NCBI GenBank assembly: GCA_022036555.1
Contig: CM039129.1
Location: 27,206,553 to 27,270,552 of the forward strand
From: Microstegium vimineum
Lineage: Eukaryota; Streptophyta; Magnoliopsida; Poales; Poaceae
DNA: 64,000 bases
Direction: 5' to 3'
The translations under genes were made by a program, and so were the position numbers. The notes under the pieces were generated by a model. That model saw only the letters and a program-made list of their open reading frames with translations. It was not told the origin of the DNA and searched no databases. Below, one piece after another: positions 35,259-45,008 of this stretch; the stretch's first letter is position 1, and the number at the start of each line of letters is the position of its first letter.

Positions 35259-35894
35259 CCATTCTGGGAGAGGGACATGAACACTGTTGTAGTTAGTAAA
35301 AGCTCAGCAACGCTTACCGTTGCCGCTCGTGTGACCGCCGAATATTGGGAAGATGCGTGTGGCCTTTGGGAAGCTAACATCCGGAGCTTTGGTCTTATCT
35401 TCCTTCGACTTGTTGCTGTCTGGTCGCTTGGGTTCTGCATTGCCTTGGATAGCCTATTTGAGGGCGATGCACTCCCGCATCTTGTGTTTCCCTTGTTTGT
35501 GGAGAGGACAGGGGCCTTCGAGGACCGGACGGCGTCGCAAGGATTCCGGAGCGACTCTCTTGCGCATGAATGGCGCATGGGGGCGAAGTCGGCGACGGGC
35601 GACGTCGATCAACTCGAGGCAGTCGGCAAGGTCTTTGTCAATCTGTTCGATGACGCTTGTCGTGTTTCTTGGATCGGCGTGATCTGGAAACCTTCGGGTC
35701 GTCCCGGTGGTCAGATCTTCGCTCGGGGGAAGGTTCGGCGCGAGGAGCCTCGCAGATTCTGCAGTTTCTGAGACGGAGACGGTGCCATAGATGGTCCAAA
35801 CCATAGATCTGATCTGGAGGGTGGCGCCGCTCACCGGGATGATCATGGATCCAGAAAAAGTACTCTCTTGATGAGCCATGACGTCGATGCACAC
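35259..35894 (-). pseudogene. gag: Gypsy-2 gag remnant
   Basis: The frame opens at 35894, seven bases from the primer site, and continues into pol with stops near 35453 and 35298. A knuckle-like CPLHKQGKHKMREC is present at about 35460-35505. The large capsid domain expected before the knuckle in Tat elements is absent: only about 130 residues precede it, and they match no domain I know. I infer an internal deletion between the primer site and the knuckle. Confidence 0.65.
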
Positions 35895-35900
35895 ACCCCC

Positions 35901-35914
35901 TACCTAACGCGCCA
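35901..35914 (-). promoter_or_regulatory. Gypsy-2 primer-binding site
   Basis: tacctaacgcgcca on the plus strand reads tggcgcgttaggta on the element strand, two bases from the LTR edge. It resembles the Gypsy-1 site tggcgcgccaggtagggg. I do not assign the tRNA. Confidence 0.7.
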
Positions 35915-35916
35915 AC

Positions 35917-36412
35917 TGTCAACGAAATACGCGTCACAGTCTACCTAGGAGGTACCTCACGGTAGTAGATTTGTAGGCGGAGGTGTGGCGATGGCGACCA
36001 AGCGTAACACAGAGAGCGTAGACGCGGCGATTTAGACAGGTTCGGGCCGGCGAATCACCGTAATACCCTACGTCCTGTGTTTTGGTGCCTGGATTGATGT
36101 GTATATTAGGTTACAAGACCCGTAGATGCGATCTAGGGTATTGTGGAGAGATTATTTCGGAGGGGTCCCTGCTCGCCTTATATAGCCGGGGAGCAGGGTT
36201 ACAGTTTTCATATCCTAACAGATTACGATCGGTCCCTTTAGGTAAGAGATTTGATTCTATCTTCTAGGATCTTTCTTGGCGAGCAAGACTTCTTCGGAGT
36301 CCTTAGCGAGCACGACAGGTTGGTCGCGTGCCGCAAGGCCTCATGGGCTAGACGTCTTCTGGTCGGTAGGCCAAAAGATCTCTGGGATATGCCGAGGTAT
36401 ATATCCACAACA
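35917..36412 (-). repeat. Gypsy-2 5' LTR (496 bp)
   Basis: tgtcaacgaaatacg..tatccacaaca; pairs with 14040-14287 plus 27091-27346 (499 bp after removing one target copy). The minus-strand TATA-like ctatataagg lies near 36176-36187. Followed by target duplication gtgtc. Confidence 0.93.
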
Positions 36413-36612
36413 GTGTCCTGTTACATTTAAGCACTTGAATCTCTGGCGTATGGTATGGTTTGTGCCATGTCCGGACCGTCCATGTGAGCCTGGTACTCGG
36501 TTCACGACTTTTCGTGAGACCATCCATGTGATTAGACAAGCTTCACGGATTAAGGTGTGTTCTACCTGAAGACTTTAGTGACCTTTTAATAGAAGATTTA
36601 TTATGTTTGTTT

Positions 36613-36752
36613 GCATGACGATTTGATTTGGAGCACTCTGTTTGCTCATATGATGATTTGATTTGAAGCACTCTGCTTGCTCGCATGATGATTAGATTTG
36701 GAGCACTCTGTTTGCTCGTATGATGATTTGATTTAGAGCACTATGTTTGCTC
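36613..36752. repeat. Minisatellite, four 35-bp units
   Basis: Four consecutive units at 36613, 36648, 36683 and 36718, each built around gatttgatttggagcact and ending tttgctc or a near variant. A fifth unit fades after 36760. Confidence 0.92.
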
Positions 36753-37842
36753 ATTTGATTATTTTTTGTGTGTGTCTTCCTAGATACACATAAAAAAGAT
36801 TCGGAAATTAAAGCGTCACTTAGCTTGGTTCGCGGCAGAGTTGTGTAGTCCGGCGCTGCGCAGTCGATCGATGCGACATGGAGCCTAGTTGTTGTTGTAG
36901 TAGTAGCCAGAATCCTGTCGTTGTCGTGGAGGACTCGGAACGTGTGGTGACGTCCAGTCTGACATGTTCCCTTCTTTTGGTAGTTGTGGACACGTAGAAA
37001 TAACTGGTGAGCTGTCCGAGTAGATGAATCTTCAGGGCCCGCTTTAGGATTGCACATGCATGTGCAAAGTATCGCCTCTTCAGTTTGGCTTCCATGTACA
37101 GGTACGTGTTCCTTCCTTATTTGCTTGCATGTAGATCTGTATTATATTCGACTTGCTTGCTGGTTGGGTTGATCGGTGCAGCCGGACATTGTGCTTCTAG
37201 ATCAAACTTTCAATGTGGCTGACACGAGGTCAACAGTTCTGGTCCGGATAGTCCAAGATGTATTGTGGCTCTGATCGGTCTTGTCTCTCGCTTCTTGTAT
37301 TAGCCTGATGCAGTCTCACAGTTCTTTTTTATTTGATGACTTGATGGTTTGATGAACGTAGTTGAGAAGTCTTGGGAGCCGAATTCCTTGTTTGAGTAGT
37401 TGGAAATTTGTGGCAAGTGCTCAGACACGTCTCGATCCGATAGTTGGTTGTTGAAGCACTCGGAACCTGCTCAAATCTTGCATGTCGCTAGTTGGTATAG
37501 GAGCCATACTCGGCTTGTCCGAGTTGTATCTATATCCATGGAGAGTATGATCTTGAGATCTCTTGGGCGGCAGCGAGTTGTCGACGAGGTCCGATGGGTG
37601 CCGCGGCGAATTTAGTCTTGTTGTTGAATTCTTCTTCTCTTTTTTTTATCAGCTTGTTGCCGGTTCTTGATTGTTGAGTTGTTGACGTATCCGATTTGCT
37701 TCTTCTTCTTGGAGTCGGCTTTGAATCTTTCCATCGTCGTTGATCTTGCAGATCCATGATCCGAAGAAAAATGTTGATTCCGTCGATTTCGTCATCTTGA
37801 GGTCGTGGTCCACCAAGCTTTCGAGAAAAAATTCGCAAAAAG

Positions 37843-37860
37843 CCCCTACCTGGCGCGCCA
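37843..37860 (-). promoter_or_regulatory. Gypsy-1 primer-binding site
   Basis: Element-strand tggcgcgccaggtagggg, two bases from the LTR edge at 37863. This fixes the minus orientation of the element. Confidence 0.75.
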
Positions 37861-37862
37861 GC

Positions 37863-37917
37863 TGTCGATGTTTTACCACCGATAGCTTGCCACGGGGTTA
37901 CCTGAGATAGTAGTTCG
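37863..37917 (-). repeat. Gypsy-1 5' LTR, inner fragment
   Basis: Matches 12740-12794. Cut after tagttcg by TRGAG-1 and resumed at 42800. Confidence 0.85.
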
Positions 37918-38748
37918 TGATGAGGAGTGACCCGATCTTCCGTGAAGTAACTGGTAAGTTTGATCTATGGAGAACTCGACTTTGGCGATCCGGCTTCAAA
38001 TCAGACACGATTCGAACCCTGTAACCGTTACACCACAGCTCCGTTGGTTATAAACCAAGCATAACTTGATTGACCTCGCCAATAAGGCTTTTCCTGCAAG
38101 TGAATCGAAGAACACAAGCAAGAAGGTATAAACACGCAATCTGAAATTACAAATATGAATGATGCGAAATCAATATAGAGGTTCAAGAACTCGGTTCCAA
38201 AGGACTAATCGACACAGTGGAGGAGATCGAGAACGAGGGGCCCTAGATCACTGTAAAAGGACTAATCGACATAGTTACAATGAACGATTCATTTTGTCGA
38301 TGGAAAACTAAACTCTAACACAAAACCCGAGTCTCAACGGCGGCGGCTACGTAGAATATAAGGGAGAGACGTCCTAGGGTTGGTGGCGACCAGGGGGAGG
38401 CGCACCCAACATGGCCTTAAGGCCCGACTCACGATACATGGCCAAGTTGGCCCAAAGTAGGTGACGCAGCACCGGAATAGATTCTGGATGCTGACTTGTT
38501 TCGACGTTTCCCGACGACTCAGAAGGAATTTGTACCTCAAACCAACGCCAATGATTTCCTTATGAAATTATCTTTCCATCCGTGGGTGAACCATCGAAAA
38601 CGGAATCCGTATGCATCCTGGGCTTCCATTTTACTCCTTACTGGTCTTGGACTCCGAAACAAACTCGAAGTCGACGTGACAGCTGAGATGGAGATGAGTT
38701 GCAACTTCTTCTATAATTGGAGTGTTCAGCGTGGTGATGTCCTCATCA
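37918..38748 (-). repeat. TRGAG-1 3' LTR (831 bp)
   Basis: tgatgaggagtg..gatgtcctcatca. The ends form a perfect inverted repeat (tgatgagga / tcctcatca). Next to it inside the element, tcctatccttctt is the reverse complement of a purine tract. Confidence 0.93.
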
Positions 38749-38750
38749 TC

Positions 38751-39530
38751 CTATCCTTCTTGAATTGGAGTCGTCCTCGACTCCATCATAGCTATGGCCT
38801 CATCATCCTCTACTATAATTGGAGTCGTCCTCGACTCCATCCCATCAACAAACTCGTGCAAAAGGTTAGTGACAGCAGACAATGCACAAGACATAATAGG
38901 TTGACAAAACATGGTATAACATGGTGCATCAGGATTATCACATAACTCAGCAGTAGCAGAAGTTGTAGCAAGAAAAGCACATCCTGGTAACTTAATCTCA
39001 TTTTTATCAATGTTTTGCGGAGGTTTATTTTTAATCTCTTTAGCATGTTTAATAATATTCGTAGGAGACAAATGAAGCAAAGTAATTTTCTTGTCCTTAT
39101 GCATGAAAGTGTATTTATTAGTTTTACCATGGTGTAAAGCATCATTATCAAATTCCCATGGACGTCCTAATAAAATTGAACAAGCTTGCATAGGTACAAC
39201 ATCAAAATCAGCAGTATCATGATACGAGCTTGTGAAAAAGCTAATGTGAGCTGATTTAGTTACCTTCGTCTGTCCACTATTATTGAAACATTGAAGTTTA
39301 TATGGATGCGAATGTTGTCGGGTGGTTAAGCCAAACTTCTCAACTAAATTTGAACTCACCAAGTTGTTGCAACTCCCGCTATCAATAATGGTGAGAACAC
39401 GACAACCCTGCACAATGAGATACATGTGGAACAAGTTGTGGCGCTGGATGTTCATCTCTTCTTCATGTCCCACACGTGAACTCAGCACACGCTGCACTAG
39501 AAGGCTAGGATAGCCTGCGGCGGCAGCCAT
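38751..39530 (-). pseudogene. TRGAG-1 protease-like region
   Basis: A 259-codon minus-strand open frame. TIIDSGSCNNLVSSNLVEKFGL (in two halves: IIDSGSCNN, then LVEKFGL) is a retropepsin active-site region, with Ser rather than Thr after Asp. ILLGRPWEFDNDALHHGKTNKY follows and is typical of plant Gypsy proteases (key word ILLGRPW). The C-terminus repeats MESRTTPI twice and ends three bases before the 3' LTR, so the reading frame fills the element to its edge with nothing after protease. The frame differs from gag, so one shift is needed. It would cleave the gag precursor. Confidence 0.8.
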
Positions 39531-39586
39531 TGAATCTGCAGCAAGGTTAGCAGTAAGGGCTAAATCGTCTTCAACATCACTAGCAC

Positions 39587-40663
39587 TTACATATCCATCC
39601 TAGTAGCAATGAAAGCGCGACGACTGGGGCATTCCACAATTTTATGTCCCATGTCTTTGCAACAGTGGCAAATGATTTTAGCGCTGGAGGAGGAGGGGCT
39701 AGTAGAAACACCTGGCGTGGCACCTTTCTTCGACTCTGGAAGTTGCACATGAGACAATTTACTTACCCCGGAAGAGTGTAGAGGTGTTGATGTCTTGGGC
39801 GTCTCCGGCGCAAAGCGCTGCTGAAAATTCCTCCCAGTGTTAGACCTGAAAGGCTGTTGTTGTGTGCATCCCTGTACTTCCCGTTCGGCCTTAATAGCAA
39901 GATGATACAATTGGGAAAAACTGCGTCATTCTTTATAATCAAGAATATTCTGTATATCATGATTTAAACCACCAAAGAATCTAGCACTAGCATCATCATC
40001 CTCTTCATTTATACCACAACGTGCTAAACCAATAAGCAATTCTTGATAGTATGCTTCTATGCCTTTATCACCTTGTTTTAAAGTTTGTAGTTTGAAACGT
40101 AAATCACGTTAGTAATAAGGAGGAACAAAACGAGATTTCATATGTTGTTTTAAAACATTCCAATTTTGAGGCACAACAGTAACATTACCAGCATTGCACA
40201 GATCACTCCACCAAAACAAAGCAAAATTAGTAAACTCACTAGTAGCAAGTCTAACTCTATGCTCAGCAGGTACATTATGAGAATCAAATTTTTGTTGAAC
40301 AGCAAGCTCCCAATCTAAGTATGCCTCAGGATCAATATTACCAGCAAAAGGAGGTAGGCTAAATTTAATTTTAGCGAAAGGATTATTATTACCATGATTA
40401 TTACCTCCCATACCACGACGATTGAAGTTGTAGCGGCGATGGTTGCGTGCATCTCCGTCAGCATCCGCATCTCCATCATCAAAAACATCTCCTTCTTCAT
40501 CATTATCACGAGGTGGACGGCGTTGCTCAACCTGCTCAATGCGAGTGACTAGATTGTTCACGCTACGCGTCAACTCGTTCATAAGATTGCGTTGTTCATT
40601 GATGAACGCTATAAGCTCGCCCTTGGACATGCACTCATTGAAATCCGTCGGAGATCCTAACAT
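39587..40663 (-). pseudogene. gag: TRGAG-1 gag (stops present)
   Basis: ATG at 40663 (MLGSPTDFNECMSKGE). A coiled N-terminus (NELTRSVNNLVTRIEQVEQ) is followed by an Asp/Asn/Arg-rich linker. The capsid core carries KFSLPPFAGNIDPEAYLDWE and RVRLATSEFTNFALFWW (about 40190-40330). A TAA near 40106 and a TGA near 39930 interrupt the same frame. The zinc knuckle CHCCKDMGHKIVEC lies at about 39620-39665. The core matches Ty3/Gypsy capsid proteins and would package the RNA. Both stops are compatible with C-to-T change (CAA to TAA, CGA to TGA). Confidence 0.87.
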
Positions 40664-41954
40664 GGTTAGAAGATATAAAAAGACAACATCAAAGTATTAT
40701 CCCTATCAACTAAAATGAACCAAGTGGTGGTGGTGGTGAAAGTGGAAAGCAAAATCACAAGCGGCTTACCACCGTCTTGCAAGTGTTCTAACCAAAGCCT
40801 AACAGTAGCAAGACCAAATTGAGCGTGGTAACAGTTGCAAGATGAACCTTTGCTGACAGAAGTATATGTAGAGCTTTGGGAAGGCACACTATGAGTAGCA
40901 AGGATTAGTAAATAACGAATACAGATTTAGCTAAGTTCAATAAGTATTCAAAGTACAAATCACAATTGCTGGATAAGACATGTCTAGACGTAGTGCAACA
41001 AGATGAAACAAAAGACGATGGAAGGAACTCACAGAACAAGCAACTACCCCAGATTTTTCCTTTTTGCTGAATTTCCTCGGATTTTCCCAAAAGGCACCAG
41101 TAGGAATCCAACTTTTTTATTTTTTCACTATTTTTTTATATTTTTCTCTGAACAAGGATCACAAGAGATACAACCACAAAAATTGGCACCTTCAACTGAG
41201 GTGAGATATGGTCTACAGAAATTCTGCAAGTTCTCTGAAAAGCATGCAGAAACCTTGATAATTGTTTTCTTTATTTTCCTGATTTTTTTGGCAATTTTGG
41301 CAAAACCAAACAGACTGAAGTGGAGATTGGGTCGGCTCCAAATGGTGTCAAGAAGGTCCACAATTTTTTTTAGATTTTTCTGATAAACGAGCAAAAAGTT
41401 ATGCCTGTTTTACCAAAGGTATGTCAAGTTATGGTTTCCGAAAGGTACAACACGACGACGACGACGGCGGCGGCAGTTAGGGAAAAGCGTCCCTAAACTC
41501 CAACACCGATCACAGGATCAAGCGTCCCTGTGACTAATAGCAGTAGGTATTCGCAAGATGATGTAAGGAGGGTTGCGATGCAGGCGAAAAAAACAGCGGC
41601 TGACAACCTATCTAGGGTTTGCGTGGCGGCAAGAGTTCACACAAGGCGGCTAACGGTGGCAAGTCGAGTGATATGGTGGCTTTGACTTGTTGTTTGGGAA
41701 CGGTGTATGGGATAGCGGCGGAAACAAAGAACAACAACGTTGCGGTTGAACTACGACTACGGACACAATCTAAACCAGCAACTAGACTCAACCACGGACA
41801 CAAACTCAACAAAGCAAATCTGAAAACAAAATTGCAAGACACAAAGGGTGATAGGACAGTGGAGATTGAAATTTTTTTGGGCGTTTTTGTGGACTCTAGG
41901 TAATGAAGAAATATGTAGCTAAGGCAAACGAGATTATACCTCGCGGTAAACCTG
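40664..41954 (-). other. TRGAG-1 long leader
   Basis: About 1.3 kb between primer site and gag. AT-rich tracts near 41110-41150 and 41240-41300; cgacgacgacgacggcggcgg near 41455 in a GC-rich pocket. No gene recognised. Confidence 0.6.
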
Positions 41955-41966
41955 GATCTGATACCA
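41955..41966 (-). promoter_or_regulatory. TRGAG-1 primer-binding site, initiator tRNA-Met type
   Basis: gatctgatacca on the plus strand, element-strand tggtatcagatc, two bases from the LTR. One base differs from the Copia-A and Copia-B sites (agatc against agagc). Confidence 0.85.
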
Positions 41967-41968
41967 AT

Positions 41969-42799
41969 TGATGAGGAGTGGCCCGATCTTCCGTGAGGTA
42001 ACTGGTAAGTTCGATCTATGGAGAACTTGACGTTGGCGATCCGGGTTCAAACCAGACACAATTCAAACCCTGCAACCGTTACACCACAGCTCTGTTGGTT
42101 ATCAACCAAGCGCAACTTGATTGACCTCGCCAATAAGGCTTTTCCTGCAAGCGAATCGAAGAACACAAGCAAGAAGGTATAAACACGCAATCTGAAATTG
42201 CAAATATGAATGATGCAAAATCAATATAGAGGTTCAAGAACTCGGTTCCAAAGGACTAATCGACACATTAGAGGAGATCGAGAACGAGGGGCCCTGGATC
42301 ACTATAAAAGGACTAATCGACACAGTTACAATGAACGATTTAGTTTCTCGATGGAAAACTAAACTCTAACACAAAACCCGAGTCTCAACGGCGGCGGCTA
42401 CGTGGAATATAAGGGAGATATGTCCTAGGGTTGGTGGCGACCAGGGGGAGGCGCCCCCAACATGGGCTTAAGGTCCGACTCGCGATACATGGCCAAGTTG
42501 GCCCAAAATAGGTGACACAGCACCGGAACAGATTCTGGATGGTGACATGTTTCGACATTTCTCGATGACTCAGAAGGCATTTGGACCTCAAACCAATGAC
42601 ATTGGTTTCCTTATGAAATTATCTTTCCATCCGTGGGTGAACTATCGAAAACGGAGTCCGTATGCATCCGGGGCGTCCGTTTTACTCCTTGCTGATACTG
42701 GACTTGGAAATAGACTCGAAGTCGACGTGTTAGCGGATATGGAGATGAGTTGCAACTTCTTCTATAATTGGAGTGTCTAGTGTGGTGATGTCCTCATCA
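41969..42799 (-). repeat. TRGAG-1 5' LTR (831 bp)
   Basis: Same length as the 3' LTR and highly similar, with scattered substitutions. Confidence 0.93.
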
Positions 42800-43291
42800 G
42801 TTCATGCCACGGCGAATAGTGAAACCTTGGTGGTTGTACAGGTAGGGACACATAGTTTATACTATTTCAGGCCCTCGACATAGTCGAGTAACAGCCCTAC
42901 GTCCAGTTGAGTCGTTTGTTATTGCTCTGATCATAATACAAGGTGTTGTGTGTTGCTCTACGTATCGGGTGTTGTGTAGTATGTTGATATTGTTGTGTGT
43001 TCTAAGATTTGGTCCCGAACTAGGGACTCTTTCCCTCCTTTATATAGTCCAGGAGAGGCATGAGTCCTAGTCGGTTACAAAGTAGAGATCCTAGTAGGAT
43101 TGCATGTATGGAATCGTAATAGGAATATGACTTCTTCTAGTTCTAGTTGGATTACATATAGGGAATCCTATTTGGACTAGGTTTACTCCTAGTCATAGTA
43201 GGATTCATGCAATAAATCCTATTCGGACTAGGTCTTCTTCTCTCTTCTCCATGGAAAACATATATTGGTACGGGGGATGATTATTTCAACA
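42800..43291 (-). repeat. Gypsy-1 5' LTR, outer part
   Basis: Resumes with the TRGAG-1 target duplication (gttca) and the ggcgaatagtgaaacc shared with 12800. It contains a minus-strand TATA-like ctatataaagg near 43037-43047 and ends tttcaaca at the CACTA-1 junction. Confidence 0.85.
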
Positions 43292-44121
43292 AAGGACACT
43301 ACATAGTTCTTCAAAACACCTCCGTGGTGGAACCGTATGTCAAGGAACACAAGAGGTTCCTACGATCCTAGTTTTTAGGGAAGAATGAAGCTTGAATTAT
43401 GTGTGAACACATGAAAACTTTCGGCGATTGGTTGTGAAAAAAATGTCTTGGTGATGACAGTATTGATGACCAACTGTATTTGTTGGCTAGACAACCATCA
43501 TGGCACATCCTCATGTACAAAGCCTACGAGATAAATGGAAATACATTTTACACAGTAGACCAAGATAAAAGGAGCACCGACCAAAACAGTGGGGTCCACA
43601 TAGATGCCACTGAGCCAAGTGGAAATATGCAAACATATTATGGCCTCATAGTTGAGATTTGAGAACTATATTATGCATCTAATTTTAAAGTCCCTTTGTT
43701 TAAGTGCCAATGGGTGAAGATGACCGGAGCCAGGGTAACAATTGACAAGGATTATGGGATGACAACAGTGGACCTCGACACTATTGGGTACAAAGACGAA
43801 CCATTCGTCCTTGCTGCTGACGTGAATCAGGTGTTCTATGTAAAAGACATGTCGACAAAACCAAAGAAAGGAAAAAACGATGACAAATCAATCATCAATG
43901 AGCCCAAGCGTCACATAGTTCTTTCAGGGAAAAGAAATATTTTGGGAATTGAGGACAACTCAGACATATCAGAACTTTACGAAAGAGATGACCGAATTAC
44001 GCCATTCAGTGTGACCAAAGACCCAAGCATAATTCTAAATGCCGAGGACACACCATGGTTACGACATGATCATATCCAAGGGACATATGTCAAGAAGAAG
44101 ATCACTACTGTGCCCACTTGA
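43292..44121 (+). pseudogene. tnp2: CACTA-1 transposase (tnp2), C-terminal part
   Basis: Same gene as 11143-12739, resumed after Gypsy-1. One frame from GHYIVLQNTS (43294) to the TGA at 44119, with stops near 43369, 43393 and 43660; two of these replace expected Trp (TGA). DUF4216-type region: FKVPLFKCQWVK, MTTVDLDTIGYKDEPFVLA, NQVFYVKDM (43690-43860), then RHIVLSGKRNILGIED and a closing PWLRHDHIQGTYVKKK. Compared with relatives, about 20 codons between HEGRL (12735) and GHYIVLQ are missing, so the Gypsy-1 insertion was accompanied or followed by a small deletion. Confidence 0.92.
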
Positions 44122-44791
44122 TGTAGCTAGCTTAGTAGTGATGTCAAGTGACATGTGTATTGGTCATTTTTGCTAAGTTTGGTCAAATAAATGAAGATCT
44201 ACATTTGTATTTGGTCAATTTTGCATTTAGTGACTAATTAATGTTTACTAATACTTCTTTTGTAGTCATTTAGTGACTAATGAAGATCTACATTTCTGAG
44301 ATTCCTGTGAGATTCATGATTTTGTGACTAATGTCTACTAACACTTCCTCAAATAGAAATTTGAAATACATAAAAAAGATAGATCTTGATGAGTTATGAA
44401 ACCTTTGTATTCAAAGTTTTTTCATATAGGGTCATTTAGTGTTTCATTAACAATTTTCTATGTAAGGGTAAACTTATTTGTCGCATAATTGGAAAATGAA
44501 TGGTGAAACACAAAAAGATTAACGTTAAAATAATGCATAAACTAATTTCCTGTTGGTAACCAAGCATTTTATTTTTTTTAATTGAACAATATACTTTTGC
44601 ATTAACCAAATTCTAAGGTAAAAGATTTTATGTTATACATTTTTCAAGTGTATAATAAAGCTAAAGGAAATTTAATGGTTATTTTTAAAAAATTTTGTGG
44701 CATGTATTTAATTTATTATGCAATTAACAAGAACTAGAACAATTTATACATCTATTAAACTATATATTGTACCAAAAGATATAAAAGAGCC
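44122..44791. other. AT-rich region after CACTA-1 transposase
   Basis: About 670 bp, strongly AT-rich, no gene. A short repeat of tttagtgactaatgaagatctacatt-type text occurs near 44190-44300 (cattta/gtgactaat). Probably 3' sequence of CACTA-1. Confidence 0.5.
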
Positions 44792-44822
44792 CACTGAAAA
44801 TTTCGTTTGTTGCCAAAACAGT

Positions 44823-44991
44823 CCTTTAGCCGTGGTTGGTATTACCAACCGAGGCTAAAGGACCTTTAGCTGCGGTTGGTAATACCAACCGGGGCTAAAG
44901 GTGTTACCCTTTAGCCCCGGTTGGTATTACCATCCGTGGCTAAAGGGTAACTCCTTTAGCCCCGGTTGGTAATACCAACCGTGGCTAAAGG
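44823..44991. repeat. Array of four 39-41 bp palindromes
   Basis: Palindromes at 44823-44861, 44863-44901, 44907-44947 and 44953-44991. Each is cctttagc-type arm, ggttggtaataccaacc-type centre, gctaaagg arm. The central attacc/ggtaat orientation alternates between copies. Expected binding sites for the CACTA accessory protein. Confidence 0.93.
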
Positions 44992-44999
44992 GTGGCTTC

Positions 45000-45008
45000 C
45001 TATATAAT
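45000..45008 (+). promoter_or_regulatory. TATA box of CACTA-2 gene
   Basis: ctatataat nine bases after the last palindrome, ahead of a GC-rich leader. Confidence 0.6.

Larger units (their letters stand above)
14040..36412 (-). mobile_element. Gypsy-2: Tat-lineage LTR retrotransposon with antisense extra gene
   Basis: Complete minus-strand Ty3/Gypsy element, flanked by a perfect target duplication gtgtc (14035-14039 and 36413-36417). Without the nested Copia-B it measures about 9.57 kb. Sense order: 5' LTR (35917-36412), primer site, gag remnant, protease-RT-RNase H-second RNase H-integrase, an antisense multi-exon gene (28595-30673, plus strand), spacer with agtccccgagc boxes, 3' LTR (14040-14287 and 27091-27346). 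The second RNase H and the antisense gene place it in the Tat (Retand/Grande/RIRE2-like) group. It sits in the internal region of Gypsy-1. Confidence 0.93.
36413..37862 (-). other. Gypsy-1 internal region next to its 5' LTR
   Basis: Continuation of Gypsy-1 after the Gypsy-2 insertion. Includes a 4-copy 35-bp minisatellite (36613-36752). A 102-codon open frame on the minus strand starts at 37838, a few bases after the primer site; it is Arg/Lys/Gln-rich and matches nothing I know. No capsid or pol motif. Confidence 0.55.
37918..42799 (-). mobile_element. TRGAG-1: compact LTR element with gag and protease only
   Basis: Element of 4882 bp in minus orientation with two 831-bp LTRs (37918-38748 and 41969-42799), initiator-Met-type primer site (41955-41966), gag with zinc knuckle, a retropepsin-like protease and no RT, RNase H or integrase. 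Target duplication gttcg (37913-37917) and gttca (42800-42804) differs by one CpG-type transition. The 3.2-kb interior leaves no room for a lost pol without a deletion that would also have kept neat LTR and purine-tract borders. It resembles published non-autonomous 'TR-GAG' elements but also keeps a protease. The gag resembles Gypsy (chromovirus-like) gag. It would need a partner to supply RT and integrase. Confidence 0.88.
12740..43291 (-). mobile_element. Gypsy-1: pol-less LTR retroelement split by two later insertions
   Basis: LTR element in minus orientation inserted in CACTA-1 tnp2. Pieces: truncated 3' LTR (12740-13028), internal sequence (13029-14039 and 36413-37862), and 5' LTR (37863-37917 plus 42800-43291). 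After removing Gypsy-2 and TRGAG-1 with their target duplications, about 3.3 kb remains. I see no gag, RT or integrase, so it is either a large retrotransposon derivative or an internally deleted copy. The primer site and agcccccgagc boxes resemble those of Gypsy-2, suggesting Tat-lineage kinship. No matching target duplication is visible (gagac left, aagga right). Confidence 0.75.

Noticed and set aside
36613..36752. CRISPR-like array (35-bp repeats).
   Set aside because: Units are contiguous without spacers, only four copies, in a eukaryotic retroelement: a minisatellite.
37530..37838. Minus-strand 102-codon frame after the Gypsy-1 primer site as a gag gene.
   Set aside because: No capsid or knuckle motif; composition only (Arg, Lys, Gln). 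Kept as undetermined internal sequence.
43293..43303. ggacactacat as a CACTA element terminus.
   Set aside because: It encodes the conserved GHYIVLQ of tnp2 in frame and is not accompanied by subterminal repeats or a target duplication.
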